Of a stretch of DNA of 64,000 nucleotides, positions 19,558 through 28,291 are shown piece after piece. The stretch is taken from positions 186,001 through 250,000 of the forward strand of contig NZ_BSTF01000009.1 of NCBI RefSeq assembly GCF_030269365.1, given 5' to 3'. Positions within the stretch are counted from its first letter, which is position 1, and each line of letters begins with the position of its first letter. The notes under the pieces were generated by a model, which ran no database searches, had not been told where the DNA came from, and saw nothing but the letters and a program-made list of their open reading frames with translations. Source of the stretch: Lentzea sp. NBRC 102530 (lineage in GTDB: Bacteria; Actinomycetota; Actinomycetes; Mycobacteriales; Pseudonocardiaceae). The position numbers were made by a program, and so were the translations under genes.

Positions 19558-19907
19558 TGCCCCGCGTCGACCTGACCCCTGAGGCCGCGGACGTGCTCCG
19601 CGGCCTCAGGGCCGACCACGGCGAGTTGATGTTCCACCAGTCCGGCGGCTGCTGCGACGGCTCCGCCCCGATGTGCTACCCGCTCGGGGAGTTCCGCACC
19701 GGCGGCTCGGACGTGCACCTCGGTGATCTCTCCGTGGACGAGTTCGTCGTTCCTGTGTGGATGTCCGCGGCGCAGTTCGAGTACTGGAGCCACACGCACC
19801 TGACGATCGACGTGGTGCCCGGTCGTGGGAGCGGTTTCTCGCTGGAAGCACCGCTGGGAGTGCGTTTTCTGGTGCGCTCTCGACTGCTGACCGACGAGGA
19901 GCTCTAG
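19557..19907 (+). CDS. DUF779 domain protein
   Basis: A 116-residue protein with the DUF779 cysteine-rich core HQSGGCCDGSAPMCYP. The ATG shares its A with the TGA stop of the aldehyde dehydrogenase. The family is almost always encoded next to aldehyde dehydrogenases and is thought to support them; its role is unproven. The cysteine cluster suggests metal or redox chemistry. Confidence 0.9.
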
Positions 19908-19917
19908 TCTCTCCCGC

Positions 19918-20772
19918 ATGACCGTCCAATGCGGATGCTGCGGAGCCGAGATCACCTCTACGGACCGCATCGACTACAGGTTGAACCGTCCGGAGCAACT
20001 GCTCGGCGTGCCGGCCGGCCGACTCGGCGCGCCCACCGGCGGCCTGCTCGTCGGACCGGACGGTGCCTCCTACCTCCGTTGCCTGCTCCCGGTTCGGCTG
20101 ACCGGCGGAACCGAGATCGTGTTCGGCGCCTGGACGCAGATCAGCAAAGTCGACGCGATGTACGCGCACGCCGTGTGGGACAACGACGAGCAGTACGCGA
20201 ACCTCCGCGTCTCCGGCACGTTCGCGAACGTCATCAAGCCGTGGAACGTGCTGGGCGTGGCCGTCGAGGCCGCCGTGCTCAACACCGACGAGCTGCCCTA
20301 CTTCACCTCGCACCCGTTGCTGGAACGGGAATGGGACCGCGACGAGGTGCTGTGCCGCATCCGGCACCCGTTGCCCGTGCCCGTCCGCGAGACCCTCGGT
20401 GAGGTCTGGTCCATCGAACGCACCGAGGGCATGCGCTGCGTCGTGGACGGCCGCACGGTCAGGTTCACGAGCCCGGACCGCCGCGTCGCCCTCGACGTCT
20501 ACGCCGACCTCACCGGCGGCAGCGTGAGCGACTTCCTCGGCGCGGTCCTCGACGGCTACCCCGCGAGCGCCGAGCACTCCGTCACGCACGACGGCCCGGA
20601 GTTGCGGCACGCGTTCTGGCTGAGCGAGGTGATCGACGGCCACGAGGAACAGGTCTTCCACGCGCACGTCGTCCGCCCTGGCACGATGATCTCCGTGAGG
20701 TGCGTCCACCGCTATCCGGCCGACCGTTCCTGGGCCCAGCACGTGCTCAACAGCGTCCGGTACGTCGGGTGA
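19918..20772 (+). CDS. DUF2199-like protein, copy 1
   Basis: A 284-residue protein starting MTVQCGCCGAE, a single Cys knuckle, followed by YLRCLLPVRLTGGTEIVFGAWTQIS, similar to DUF2199 proteins (function unknown). The second half has a separate region (IERTEGMRCVVDG to the end). It is the first of two tandem paralogues that share the same layout, including WSIERT, VDV/LDVYADL and WAQHVLNS. Confidence 0.65.
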   Translation: MTVQCGCCGAEITSTDRIDYRLNRPEQLLGVPAGRLGAPTGGLLVGPDGASYLRCLLPVRLTGGTEIVFGAWTQISKVDAMYAHAVWDNDEQYANLRVSGTFANVIKPWNVLGVAVEAAVLNTDELPYFTSHPLLEREWDRDEVLCRIRHPLPVPVRETLGEVWSIERTEGMRCVVDGRTVRFTSPDRRVALDVYADLTGGSVSDFLGAVLDGYPASAEHSVTHDGPELRHAFWLSEVIDGHEEQVFHAHVVRPGTMISVRCVHRYPADRSWAQHVLNSVRYVG

Positions 20773-21611
20773 CGGCCTGCGCCTGCTGCGGCGCTCTCGT
20801 GGACGAGTCCGGTGCCATCGACCTGGACCTGGGCCTGCCACCCGGTGTCACGTCGCCCTCGCTCGCGGCCGGCGGCAACGTCCTGTTCGACGGTTCCGAC
20901 GCCTACGTCCGCTGCGTCCTGCCCGTGGAACTGACCGGTGACCTCGAGCTGTGGTTCGGCGCCTGGATGCAGGTGTCCCCGGACCAGGCCGAGCACGCGG
21001 CTGCCGTGTGGGACGCCCCCGGTTACGCGTCGCTGAAGTTCACCGGCACGTTCGCCCACGACCTCAAACCGTGGGACGGCCTGCGCGGCGCTCCCGTCAC
21101 CGCCGAGGTCCACGAGCCGGAAGACCTCCCCGAATACGTCACCCACCCGCTGCTCGGCACGGTCGCGGACCGCGACGAGGTGCTCAGCGGGTACCTGGTG
21201 GCGTTGCCGATCTCGATCCGCCAGAGGCTGCCCGGCACGTGGAGCATCGAACGCACCGCGGGCCTCACCCCGCACGTGCTGGAGGAGGGCCTGCGCTTCG
21301 CCGGCCCGGGCCGCGCGGTCTTCGTGGACGTCCGCCGCGCGCAGGGCACCCCCGCTCAGCAGTTCCTGGAGATGGCTCTCGACGGCGCACCGGCCGTGCC
21401 TTCGTCGCAGCGGTTCCAGGAGCAGGACGGCGTGGAGCTGAGGCACGCCTTGTGGCTCGAGTCCGCGACGGGGCAGCACGAGTTCCACGGGCACGTGGCG
21501 CGATTCGGTGAGATGCTCGTCGTGACGTGCGTGCACGACGACCCCGCTGACCACGCGTGGGCGCGGCACGTGCTCAACAGCGCCCGCTTCCGGCGCGTGA
21601 CGCGCTCGTAA
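20769..21611 (+). CDS. DUF2199-like protein, copy 2
   Basis: A 280-residue paralogue of the preceding protein, starting at a GTG that overlaps its stop as GTGA. It begins MTACACCGALVDESG and keeps YVRCVLPVELTGDLELWFGAWMQVS, GTWSIERTAGL and WARHVLNSARF. The duplication is old, judging by the limited residue identity. Function unknown. Confidence 0.65.
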   Translation: MTACACCGALVDESGAIDLDLGLPPGVTSPSLAAGGNVLFDGSDAYVRCVLPVELTGDLELWFGAWMQVSPDQAEHAAAVWDAPGYASLKFTGTFAHDLKPWDGLRGAPVTAEVHEPEDLPEYVTHPLLGTVADRDEVLSGYLVALPISIRQRLPGTWSIERTAGLTPHVLEEGLRFAGPGRAVFVDVRRAQGTPAQQFLEMALDGAPAVPSSQRFQEQDGVELRHALWLESATGQHEFHGHVARFGEMLVVTCVHDDPADHAWARHVLNSARFRRVTRS

Positions 21612-21680
21612 CGTCAGGGAAATCCCAAGTTTGTGCGAGTGAACTGGACCACTTATCCGGGCCGACTGACTATTCCCGCC

Positions 21681-22952
21681 ATGAACGTCCTGCTGGCATT
21701 CGCACTCACCGCGAGTCTCACGTCGCCGGTGCACCTCCCCCCGACCGCACCGTGCCCGGAGAACGTCCCCGCCGGCACCACCTGTTACGAGGGCCGGGAC
21801 CCGAACGGCGCGTACTACACGATCGCCGTGCCGAAGAAGTGGAACAAGACGCTCGTCGTGCACTCGCACGGTGGCCCCGACCTCGGCGACCCCACCCCGG
21901 AGCGCACCCGTGACGACCTGAACCGGTGGGCCGTCATGGTGAAGGAGGGCTACGCGTGGGCGGGCACCTCGTACCGGCGCGGCGGCTACGGCACGCGGAT
22001 GGCCGCCGAGGACACCGACAACCTGCGCAAGATGGTCGTCGGCATGCTCAAGCCGCACAGGACGTACATCCACGGGCAGTCGTGGGGCGGCAACGTCGCG
22101 GCCAAGACCATCGAGCTGTACAAGGGTTATGACGCCGCTCTGCTGACGAGCGGTGTGATGGCGGGCGGTTCGCGTGGTTACGACTACCGCGTCGACCTGC
22201 GCGTGGTCTACCAGTACTACTGCGGCAACCACCCGCGGCCGTCCGAGGTGCAGTACCCGCTGTGGCAGGGCCTGCGTCCCGGTTCCACGATGACGACCGC
22301 CGGGCTGCGCGGCCGCATCGAGGAATGCCTTGGCGTGGCAGGCAGTCGCACCGCCGAGCAGCAGCAGAAGCTGAACGACATCCTCGCGGTCACCAAGATC
22401 CCCGAGGAAACCCTGAACTCGCACCTGAACTTCGCGACGTTCACGTTCCGCGACATCGTCCACAACCGACTGGGCGACCGGAACCCCTGGAGCAACACGG
22501 GTGTCGTCTACCAGGGCTCGCACGACGACGCCGCGCTGAACGAGGGCGTCGAACGCTTCGCCGCCGACCCCGCCGCGCGCGCCGAACTCGCGTACGACAG
22601 CGACCTGACCGGCAAGATCGACATCCCGGTCCTGTCCGTCCACGCGATCGGTGACCCGACGGCGTTCGTCGAGCACGAGTCGGCCTACCGCGACACCGTC
22701 CTGAAGGCGGGCCGCTGGTACAACCTGGTGCAGACCTTCACGACCGAGGCCACGCACAGCGCGTTCAGCGACTCCGAGTACGCCGCGGCGATGCAGTCGC
22801 TGTCGGCGTGGGAGAAGTTCGGCCTGCGTTCCAACCCGTTCCTGATCTCGGCGGCCTGCCCGAGCCACGACCGCACGTACGGCACAGGCTGCTTCTTCAA
22901 CCCCTGGTACAAGCCCGCGTCCTACGAGTCCAGGGTCGCACCCCGCAAGTGA
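21681..22952 (+). CDS. Secreted alpha/beta-hydrolase
   Basis: A 423-residue exported protein: a signal peptide (MNVLLAFALTASLTSPVH), then an alpha/beta-hydrolase fold with a nucleophile elbow GQSWGG and an oxyanion-type HSHGGPD strand. The late Asp and His of a triad are plausible at HAIGDPT and ATHSAF. Resembles lipase/peptidase-like S9/tannase-type hydrolases; substrate unknown. ATG at 21681 was chosen over a GTG 48 bases upstream because it gives the signal peptide. Confidence 0.78.
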   Translation: MNVLLAFALTASLTSPVHLPPTAPCPENVPAGTTCYEGRDPNGAYYTIAVPKKWNKTLVVHSHGGPDLGDPTPERTRDDLNRWAVMVKEGYAWAGTSYRRGGYGTRMAAEDTDNLRKMVVGMLKPHRTYIHGQSWGGNVAAKTIELYKGYDAALLTSGVMAGGSRGYDYRVDLRVVYQYYCGNHPRPSEVQYPLWQGLRPGSTMTTAGLRGRIEECLGVAGSRTAEQQQKLNDILAVTKIPEETLNSHLNFATFTFRDIVHNRLGDRNPWSNTGVVYQGSHDDAALNEGVERFAADPAARAELAYDSDLTGKIDIPVLSVHAIGDPTAFVEHESAYRDTVLKAGRWYNLVQTFTTEATHSAFSDSEYAAAMQSLSAWEKFGLRSNPFLISAACPSHDRTYGTGCFFNPWYKPASYESRVAPRK

Positions 22953-23074
22953 CCCTTCCCGTGGTCCGGCTCGCGCAACGCCTCCTCCTGACGGTGCGCG
23001 AGCCGGACCTCGCCGACGTTCCGCGTCACCCCACCCGAGCAACTGCCCGGAAGCCCTGTCAGCACCACCCCGAG

Positions 23075-23189
23075 CCACCCTCACGTTTCCCCGCCGCACG
23101 CGGGGCCCTCACGTGCGCTCAGCGCGAACGAAAGCTCCCCGCGTGCACTCCGGCAACGTGAAACGCGCTCGTGAAACGAGCGCGACCAC
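23075..23189. repeat. Dispersed hairpin repeat, copy 2
   Basis: Nearly identical to 8451-8571. The distal part forms a perfect hairpin CGCGCTCGT-GAA-ACGAGCGCG at 23164-23184. It lies between the convergent hydrolase and chitinase genes, the same context as copy 1, so it is probably a bidirectional terminator or mRNA-end element that spreads by duplication. Confidence 0.8.
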
Positions 23190-23212
23190 GGTCAGGACTC
23201 CTGGCCAAGCGC

Positions 23213-24256
23213 TCAGCGGCCCTGCAACGACTTCACCTTGTCGCCGAAGGTCCAGTTCTTGGAGCCGTCCCAGTTGATCGACCAGGTCATGAGCCCCTTG
23301 AGCTGACCGCCGAAGCTGTTCCAGGCCTGCCCGACCAGCGTCGGGTTCATGTACCCGCCGCCGGCGCCGGGCTGCGCGGGCAACCCGGGAACCTGCTTGT
23401 CGTACGGCACCTTGATCGTGGTTCCCTGCACGACCAGCCCCTTGTTCAGGCACTGGGTCTGCGCCACGAACCCCTGCACGGTCCCGGCCGAGTAGCTGTC
23501 ACCGCTGCAGCCGTACATGGACCCGTTGTAGTACTGCATGTTCAGCCACCACAACCGGCCGTTGTCCGCGTACTTCTTGATGATGGGCAGGTACGCGCCC
23601 CAGATCGACCCGTACACGACACTGCCGCCCGTCACGTACGCCGTCTCCGGCGCCATCGTGAGCCCGAACCCGGCCGGCATCGCCGCCAGCACACCGTCGA
23701 TGATGCGGATCAGGTTGGCCTGCGACGCCGACAACTGGGTGATGTTGCCGCTGCCCACCAGCCCGGTCTCGATGTCGATGTCGATGCCGTCGAAGTTGTA
23801 CTTCTTGAGGATCGGCACCACCGTGGCGACGAACCGGTCGGCCACCGCAGCCGAACTCAGGTCGATCCCCGCCGCGGCCCCGCCGATGGACAGCAGGATG
23901 GTGGCACCGTTCGCCTTGGCCGCGCACATCTCGGCCGGCGTCGCCACCTTCACGCCCGCGTCCATGCCGTCTTCCCACAGCACGGTGCCGTCGGACCGGA
24001 TCACCGGGAACGCCGCGTTGATGACGTTGTAGCCGTGCTGCTTGATGCGGCTGTCCGTGATCGGCGTCCAGCCGAACGGCGGGTGCACGCCGTTGGCCGC
24101 GCCGTCCCAGTTCTCCCAGTAGCCGTGCAGGACCTTGCCGGCGGGGCGGGGTTTGAGAGCGCAGGTGTCGGCCGCCTGGGCGGTGGCCGGGACGAGCAGG
24201 GTGCTCATGAGCAGAATCAGGGCGGTCATTGCCCTCAGCAGGTTGCGGGCAGACAT
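23213..24256 (-). CDS. Secreted GH18 chitinase
   Basis: A 347-residue exported glycoside hydrolase family 18 enzyme. Signal peptide in residues 1-29. The active-site motif DGIDIDIE has D156, D159, D161 and the acid/base E163. Substrate-binding MAPETAY and MQYYNGS segments follow. No carbohydrate-binding or fibronectin domain is present, so it is a single-domain ChiD-like enzyme acting on soluble or colloidal chitin. ATG at 24256 follows AAAGGTGA. A DasR-like site lies about 50-65 bases upstream. Confidence 0.93.
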   Translation of the reverse strand: MSARNLLRAMTALILLMSTLLVPATAQAADTCALKPRPAGKVLHGYWENWDGAANGVHPPFGWTPITDSRIKQHGYNVINAAFPVIRSDGTVLWEDGMDAGVKVATPAEMCAAKANGATILLSIGGAAAGIDLSSAAVADRFVATVVPILKKYNFDGIDIDIETGLVGSGNITQLSASQANLIRIIDGVLAAMPAGFGLTMAPETAYVTGGSVVYGSIWGAYLPIIKKYADNGRLWWLNMQYYNGSMYGCSGDSYSAGTVQGFVAQTQCLNKGLVVQGTTIKVPYDKQVPGLPAQPGAGGGYMNPTLVGQAWNSFGGQLKGLMTWSINWDGSKNWTFGDKVKSLQGR

Positions 24257-24306
24257 TCGCTCACCTTTCGCTTACAGGCGGCGACCCTCGGTCATTGAAC
24301 CACGAA

Positions 24307-24321
24307 ATGGTCCAGACCTCT
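24307..24321. promoter_or_regulatory. DasR-responsive element (dre)-like site
   Basis: ATGGTCCAGACCTCT resembles the dre consensus centred on TGGTCTAGACCA, with two differences within that 12-base core. It lies upstream of the chitinase start at a position usual for DasR control of chitin genes. DasR is the GlcNAc-responsive GntR regulator of actinomycetes. Confidence 0.6.
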
Positions 24322-24375
24322 AGCGGCGGCGTGGAGTGCTGGGGTGGGCGGTCTGCGGGGAGGCGGATGGGCTGT

Positions 24376-24534
24376 GCAGGAGCGCACGGCGGGCGGCAAC
24401 GGCGGGGGTCGGGGCCGGCAGGAGCGCACGGCGGGAGTCTGGGCCGGCAGGAGCGCAACGGCAGCAGACGAGACCTGGTGGCGGCTGGTGGCGGCTGGTG
24501 GCGGCTGGTGGCTGATGGCTGATGGCGGCTGGTG
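24376..24534. repeat. Local direct repeats in a gene-free stretch
   Basis: The 490-base stretch between the chitinase start and the SDR remnant holds no convincing gene. It contains GCAGGAGCGCACGGCGGG at 24376 and 24418 with a third variant at 24447. Three perfect tandem GCGGCTGGTG units follow (24481-24510), then two GCTGATG units and one more decamer. Likely slippage-prone non-coding DNA upstream of the chitinase promoter. Confidence 0.7.
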
Positions 24535-24746
24535 GCTTGCAGCGGATGCGAAGCGACGCACCGCATGGCTCGGATGCGGAACGCGACAACCCCCACCCGT
24601 AGCGATGAAACGGGCGACTCGGAGCACAGCGCGCTGCGGGTGGATGTGGTTGCCGGCGGCAGAGGAGGCGGGTTGACGCGGAGACAGGTGGTGCCTTCGC
24701 GCCAACCTGCCTCCGCGTCCCACTACCTCACCCCTTCCGGCCGTGC

Positions 24747-25127
24747 TCAGGCGTGGGCGAGAGCCCAGAGGGTTTCCTCGGTGTGCTTCCAGAGGGTGGC
24801 GGCCGACTCCGGGTCCTGGGCGTAGGCGGCCAGGCCCCGCACGTGGTTGTCGCCGGTGGACGGCTCCGCCTCGTTGCAGTCCTCGAAGTACCTGCCCGAG
24901 ATGCCGTCGAGCAGTGGGGTCGTCGCGACCACGAGGGTGGTCGCGGCACCCTGTTCCGGGGTCTTGCGGCGGCGGGTGGTGGATCCGCTGCGGCGGATCG
25001 CGGCCTGGAGTTCGTCCTCGGTCAGGTGGCGCTGGAGGTTGGTGGCGATGCTGCCCGGCATCAGGGCGTTCATGGTGATGCCCTCGGACAGCCAGCGCTT
25101 GCCCGCCTCGACGCCGAAGAGGATGTT
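24747..25127 (-). pseudogene. 3' half of the SDR gene split by the prophage
   Basis: These codons encode the C-terminal 125 residues of a short-chain dehydrogenase/reductase (NILFGVEAGKRWLSEGITMN onward), continuous in frame from AAC at 25127-25125. The N-terminal half is at 61308-61871. Joining them at the AAC restores a 313-residue protein colinear with the intact paralogue at 61868-62812. A phage-supplied GTG at 25145 could start a truncated product, which would lack the NAD-binding half. Confidence 0.93.
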
Positions 25128-25147
25128 GGTTCTCTTCGCTGACACTG
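25092..25147. other. attL
   Basis: The host half-site up to GTT (25125-25127) joins the phage half-site. The phage arm CTTCGCT-GAC-ACTG (25134-25147) is the mirror of the arm CAGT-ATG-AGCGAAG in attR. The shared GTT contains the presumed crossover dinucleotide. Confidence 0.88.
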
Positions 25148-25156
25148 TGAATAGCT

Positions 25157-25393
25157 ATGTCAACCGAACGAAGCAATCGACTTGCGCTTTCAGTCAAGCC
25201 TGATCCATCACGCACGGTAATTTACTACAGGTCGTCGTGTGACCTTTGTTGTGGCGAATTCTCCGTGAGTACGCAAGCGCGAGTGAGCGCAAGTCGTTAT
25301 GCGCCGCGCGCGACCAGTCAGCGAGAGATCTCCGTGGCGGACTTGCCGCAGCTCGTGGCAGAGTTGGGTATGACGACTGGGGGTGTCCGATGA
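25157..25393 (+). CDS. Small protein coupled to the integrase
   Basis: A 78-codon frame starting 10 bases beyond the attL arm; its TGA overlaps the integrase ATG as ATGA. It contains a CDLCC segment and ends REISVADLPQLVAELGMTTGGVR. No clear ribosome site precedes the first ATG, so the true start may be internal. Not recognised. Its position makes it a candidate recombination directionality factor or integrase leader peptide. Both are conjecture. Confidence 0.4.
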   Translation: MSTERSNRLALSVKPDPSRTVIYYRSSCDLCCGEFSVSTQARVSASRYAPRATSQREISVADLPQLVAELGMTTGGVR

Positions 25394-27168
25394 CTGGTTT
25401 TCCATCAGCTCTGGCCGGTCCGAAAAGGGTTCGGTATGACCTGACGGGAATTCCCGTGATCCTGTACTTGCGCGCGTCGCAAGACAGGTGGGGAAACAGT
25501 ATTTCCGTGGACTCGCAGTACGACGAAGGGCACGAGTTCTGCACCGAAGCAGGTGCAACGATCGTTGCCGTCTACAGCGACAACGATTTGAGCGGATCGA
25601 CCTATGCGACGGAGGCCCGAGGGGGTTACGAGCAGGCTCTCAGCGACCTGATCGCAGGTCGCGGAAAGATGCTGTGGACGTTCGACCACTCCCGCGCGCA
25701 ACGCGACATCGAGGTGTACGGACGTCTGCGGCGGATCTGCATGGAGACCGGGGCTCTGTGGGCCTACGGCGGGCGTGTCTACGACATGAGCGATCCGGTT
25801 GACCGCGCCGCGACGCTTCGTGACGCGGTCGAGGCCGAGGGCGCGGCGCTCAACATCTCGATCCACTCGACGCGCGGTATCCGGGCACGGGCAAAGCGTG
25901 GCGATCACCCCGGCCCGAAGGCCTACGGCTACAAGCCGTACTACTGCCAGGAGACGGGTAAGTCACTGGGCTGGTACGTCGTGGAGGAGGAGAAGCGCGT
26001 CATCCGGATGATCGTGGACTGGTTGCTGGGCGAGAAGCCCAGGACGTTGAACTGGATCGCGCGCGAACTCAACCGGCTGGGCATCCCGACGCCCCGTGAT
26101 CGGCAGTGGGACCGGCGCAAGGTGTCGAACCTGGTCGACACGAGCAAGCACGAGAAGGAATGGGACGCGTTCCTGGCCTCGCTCACGCCGGAGGACCGGG
26201 AATGGGCGTACACGGTTGTGGAGCGCGTGACGGTCGGTGCGACACCGAAGGACGTCGCGAAGTACTACAACGTGAACAAGGTCCCCTACTTCCACCCGAG
26301 CAAGTGGTGTGGGACGAAGGTCAAGAACATCGCCCTGTCTCCGCCCTCGGCCGGTCTGCGCCGGTACAAGAAACAGATCATGATGCGTCAGGAGCCGGAC
26401 CCGAACGCACCCGAGGGGTTCCGGTTGGTGCCGATCGATACCAACTGGGACGAGATCAAGACATACGAGGAACACCTCAAGCTCAAGGCCCTGTTGGAGG
26501 ACAAGGATCGCCGCGCCTCCGAACCCCATCCCGAGCGGGTCAAGCACCTGTGGACGGGCATCGCCACGTGCGGGGAGTGCGGGGACAAGATCTGTTCAGT
26601 GTTCGACAAGGGCATGTTGCGGTATCGGTGCGCGGTGAAGTCCTGTGTGCTGCGCCGTCAGGACCTGACGGATGCGTGGCTGACCGAACAGGCGCTGTTG
26701 TTGCTCGAACGTGAGGACGCGGCGCAGATATTCCGTATGCACGACGAGAAGGGCGAGGCGGGCAAGGCACAGGACGACCTGGACGCCCTGCGGGCGCAGT
26801 TGGCGGACTTCCGCAGGCAGGCTGTCCAGAAGAAGATTTCGGCGGAGTCGTTCGCGTACTTCGAGGCCGAGTTGCTGCCCGAGATCGAGAAGGCGGAAGA
26901 GCGGTTGCGGCGGGCGCTGCTGCCTGCGGTCCTGGAAACGGTCGTCGGCAAGGTCGACGTCCGCGCGGCGTTTCTGTCCCTCGACGTCGTGCAGCAGCGC
27001 AAGATCCTGCGGGCGATCATGGCCCCGAAGATCTACAAGACGAAGAAGAAGGTACGCGGGAAGCTCGACACGACGACGATCGACCCCGGTTTCCGGTACG
27101 TCGTGCCCCCGACGATGCCGGGCGACGAGCACCAGGAGTCCGGCGCGGACCTGGTCGGCGCGGCCTGA
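25390..27168 (+). CDS. int: Large serine integrase
   Basis: A 592-residue serine recombinase. The N-terminal catalytic domain has YLRAS with the nucleophile Ser30, followed by DRWGNSISVDSQ; the recombinase domain spans roughly residues 190-320. The zinc ribbon uses CGECGDKIC and the later cysteines in CAVKSCVLR. A coiled-coil segment (about 455-510) follows. Such integrases recombine short attP and attB sites without host factors. ATG at 25390 overlaps the upstream small gene. The attachment sites seen here fit this class. Confidence 0.96.
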   Translation: MTGFPSALAGPKRVRYDLTGIPVILYLRASQDRWGNSISVDSQYDEGHEFCTEAGATIVAVYSDNDLSGSTYATEARGGYEQALSDLIAGRGKMLWTFDHSRAQRDIEVYGRLRRICMETGALWAYGGRVYDMSDPVDRAATLRDAVEAEGAALNISIHSTRGIRARAKRGDHPGPKAYGYKPYYCQETGKSLGWYVVEEEKRVIRMIVDWLLGEKPRTLNWIARELNRLGIPTPRDRQWDRRKVSNLVDTSKHEKEWDAFLASLTPEDREWAYTVVERVTVGATPKDVAKYYNVNKVPYFHPSKWCGTKVKNIALSPPSAGLRRYKKQIMMRQEPDPNAPEGFRLVPIDTNWDEIKTYEEHLKLKALLEDKDRRASEPHPERVKHLWTGIATCGECGDKICSVFDKGMLRYRCAVKSCVLRRQDLTDAWLTEQALLLLEREDAAQIFRMHDEKGEAGKAQDDLDALRAQLADFRRQAVQKKISAESFAYFEAELLPEIEKAEERLRRALLPAVLETVVGKVDVRAAFLSLDVVQQRKILRAIMAPKIYKTKKKVRGKLDTTTIDPGFRYVVPPTMPGDEHQESGADLVGAA

Positions 27169-27183
27169 CCGCTGAAACGACAC

Positions 27184-27226
27184 AACGGCCCCCAGCATCC
27201 CGGTTCGTCCGGGTGCTGGGGGCCGT
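27184..27226. terminator. Hairpin terminator between integrase and lysis genes
   Basis: AACGGCCCCCAGCATCCCGG pairs with CCGGGTGCTGGGGGCCGTT around TTCGT, with one bulged base, followed by T residues. It serves the integrase and the convergent late operon. Confidence 0.85.
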
Positions 27227-27239
27227 TTGCTGTTACGGG

Positions 27240-27401
27240 CTAGCGCCCGAGGGTCGCGCGCAGTTGGGGGCTGAGCACGCGCGAGACGAGATCGAGCTGA
27301 GTTTGGGTGAGCCGGGGTGCCTGCGCGACGTTCGCGCGGGCTGAGTCCAGCTCATCCTGTGACAGGACCGTCCTGGGGTCCGGGATGCGGTACCGGGTCA
27401 C
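27240..27401 (-). CDS. Small phage protein downstream of holin
   Basis: A 53-residue frame beginning VTRYRIPDPRTVLSQDELDS and ending PQLRATLGR. Its GTG overlaps the holin stop as GTGA, the same junction style as its neighbours, which supports translation. It is a soluble, mainly helical small protein and the last gene of the late operon. Function unknown. Confidence 0.65.
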   Translation of the reverse strand: MTRYRIPDPRTVLSQDELDSARANVAQAPRLTQTQLDLVSRVLSPQLRATLGR

Positions 27402-27670
27402 CAGGTGTCCCCCTCGCGCTCAGCGGGCGTGAGAGCCCGTCCGGCGCTGTCTCGGGGGTCTGCCAGCGGGGTCACCTTGCGCTCGGCGGTGAGGACGAAT
27501 CCGAGCGTGCCCAGCAGGACGACAACGGCGTTGATCACGCCGGTGATCGCGCTGCCCTGGTCGGTGGTGAGCAGGCCGGAGCCGACCAGGCCGGACACCA
27601 GGGCGGTGAGACCACCGACGACGGAGGCGATGGTGCGCAGTGGACGCGGGCGGGAAGAGATGGTGGACAC
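27398..27670 (-). CDS. Holin-like protein
   Basis: A 90-residue protein with two hydrophobic helices (about 13-35 and 41-61), a charged C-terminal tail and a location right after the lytic enzymes. These are the usual marks of a class II holin that opens the membrane at lysis. There is no sequence-specific motif, so the call rests on size, topology and context. Confidence 0.7.
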   Translation of the reverse strand: MSTISSRPRPLRTIASVVGGLTALVSGLVGSGLLTTDQGSAITGVINAVVVLLGTLGFVLTAERKVTPLADPRDSAGRALTPAEREGDTW

Positions 27671-27694
27671 GAGCGTTGTTCTCCTTGATGGGTA

Positions 27695-28291
27695 TCAGTA
27701 TCCGACGTAGCCGCGCCCGTTGCGGACGTTGACGACGCCGGGGACGCGGCTCTCGGAGCCGTATCGGTTTCGGGCGTAGCGCACTCCGGCGATGATCGAG
27801 TCCACCGGGTGATAGATGTCCGGGTAGCCGGGGAGCTGCCACGCCTGGAACGTGGGGTCGATCGCCTGAATCAGGCCCTTGGATGGGATACCGGCCCGCC
27901 AGTTGCTGTCCCATTCGTTGATGGCACAGGGGTTTCCGCTGGACTCGTAGGCGATGATCAGGTGCACGGCGGCCCGGTCGGTGATCGGGGCGTGTCCGTG
28001 CCAGACCAGCGCGGCGGAGGCCTGGTCTATCCACCGGTCGAGCTGGGCGGCGGTCGCGACGCCACACGCCGGCATCGGGTCGCGCGGCGGTGGCGTCGGA
28101 GTCGGCGGGCTGGGCGGGTCGGGCGGTGCGGCCGTCGTGGTCGTGGCGACCACGGAGGCCGGTGACGAGGCGGAAGTGAGCCGCGGAGCCTCGGCATCGG
28201 GTGGCGGTCTCGGCGCGATGAACAGTGGAACCGTTGTGCCGCCGAGAAGAACGGCGATGAGCAGTAGCGCCGCGGAGCGGCGGCGGGTCAC
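27695..28291 (-). CDS. Transglycosylase SLT-like lysis or tail-associated enzyme
   Basis: A 198-residue protein. It has an N-terminal hydrophobic helix (about 7-24), a Pro/Thr/Ser-rich linker, then a lytic transglycosylase core with the catalytic Glu in IIAYESSGNPCAIN and SKGLIQAIDPTFQAW. The GTG at 28291 overlaps the endolysin stop as GTGA. A signal-anchored muralytic enzyme beside an endolysin suggests two-enzyme wall degradation. Confidence 0.75.
   Translation of the reverse strand: MTRRRSAALLLIAVLLGGTTVPLFIAPRPPPDAEAPRLTSASSPASVVATTTTAAPPDPPSPPTPTPPPRDPMPACGVATAAQLDRWIDQASAALVWHGHAPITDRAAVHLIIAYESSGNPCAINEWDSNWRAGIPSKGLIQAIDPTFQAWQLPGYPDIYHPVDSIIAGVRYARNRYGSESRVPGVVNVRNGRGYVGY

Noticed and set aside
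24481-24534. Possible CRISPR-like repeats
   Set aside because: Units are only 10 bp, contiguous, without spacers or cas genes.
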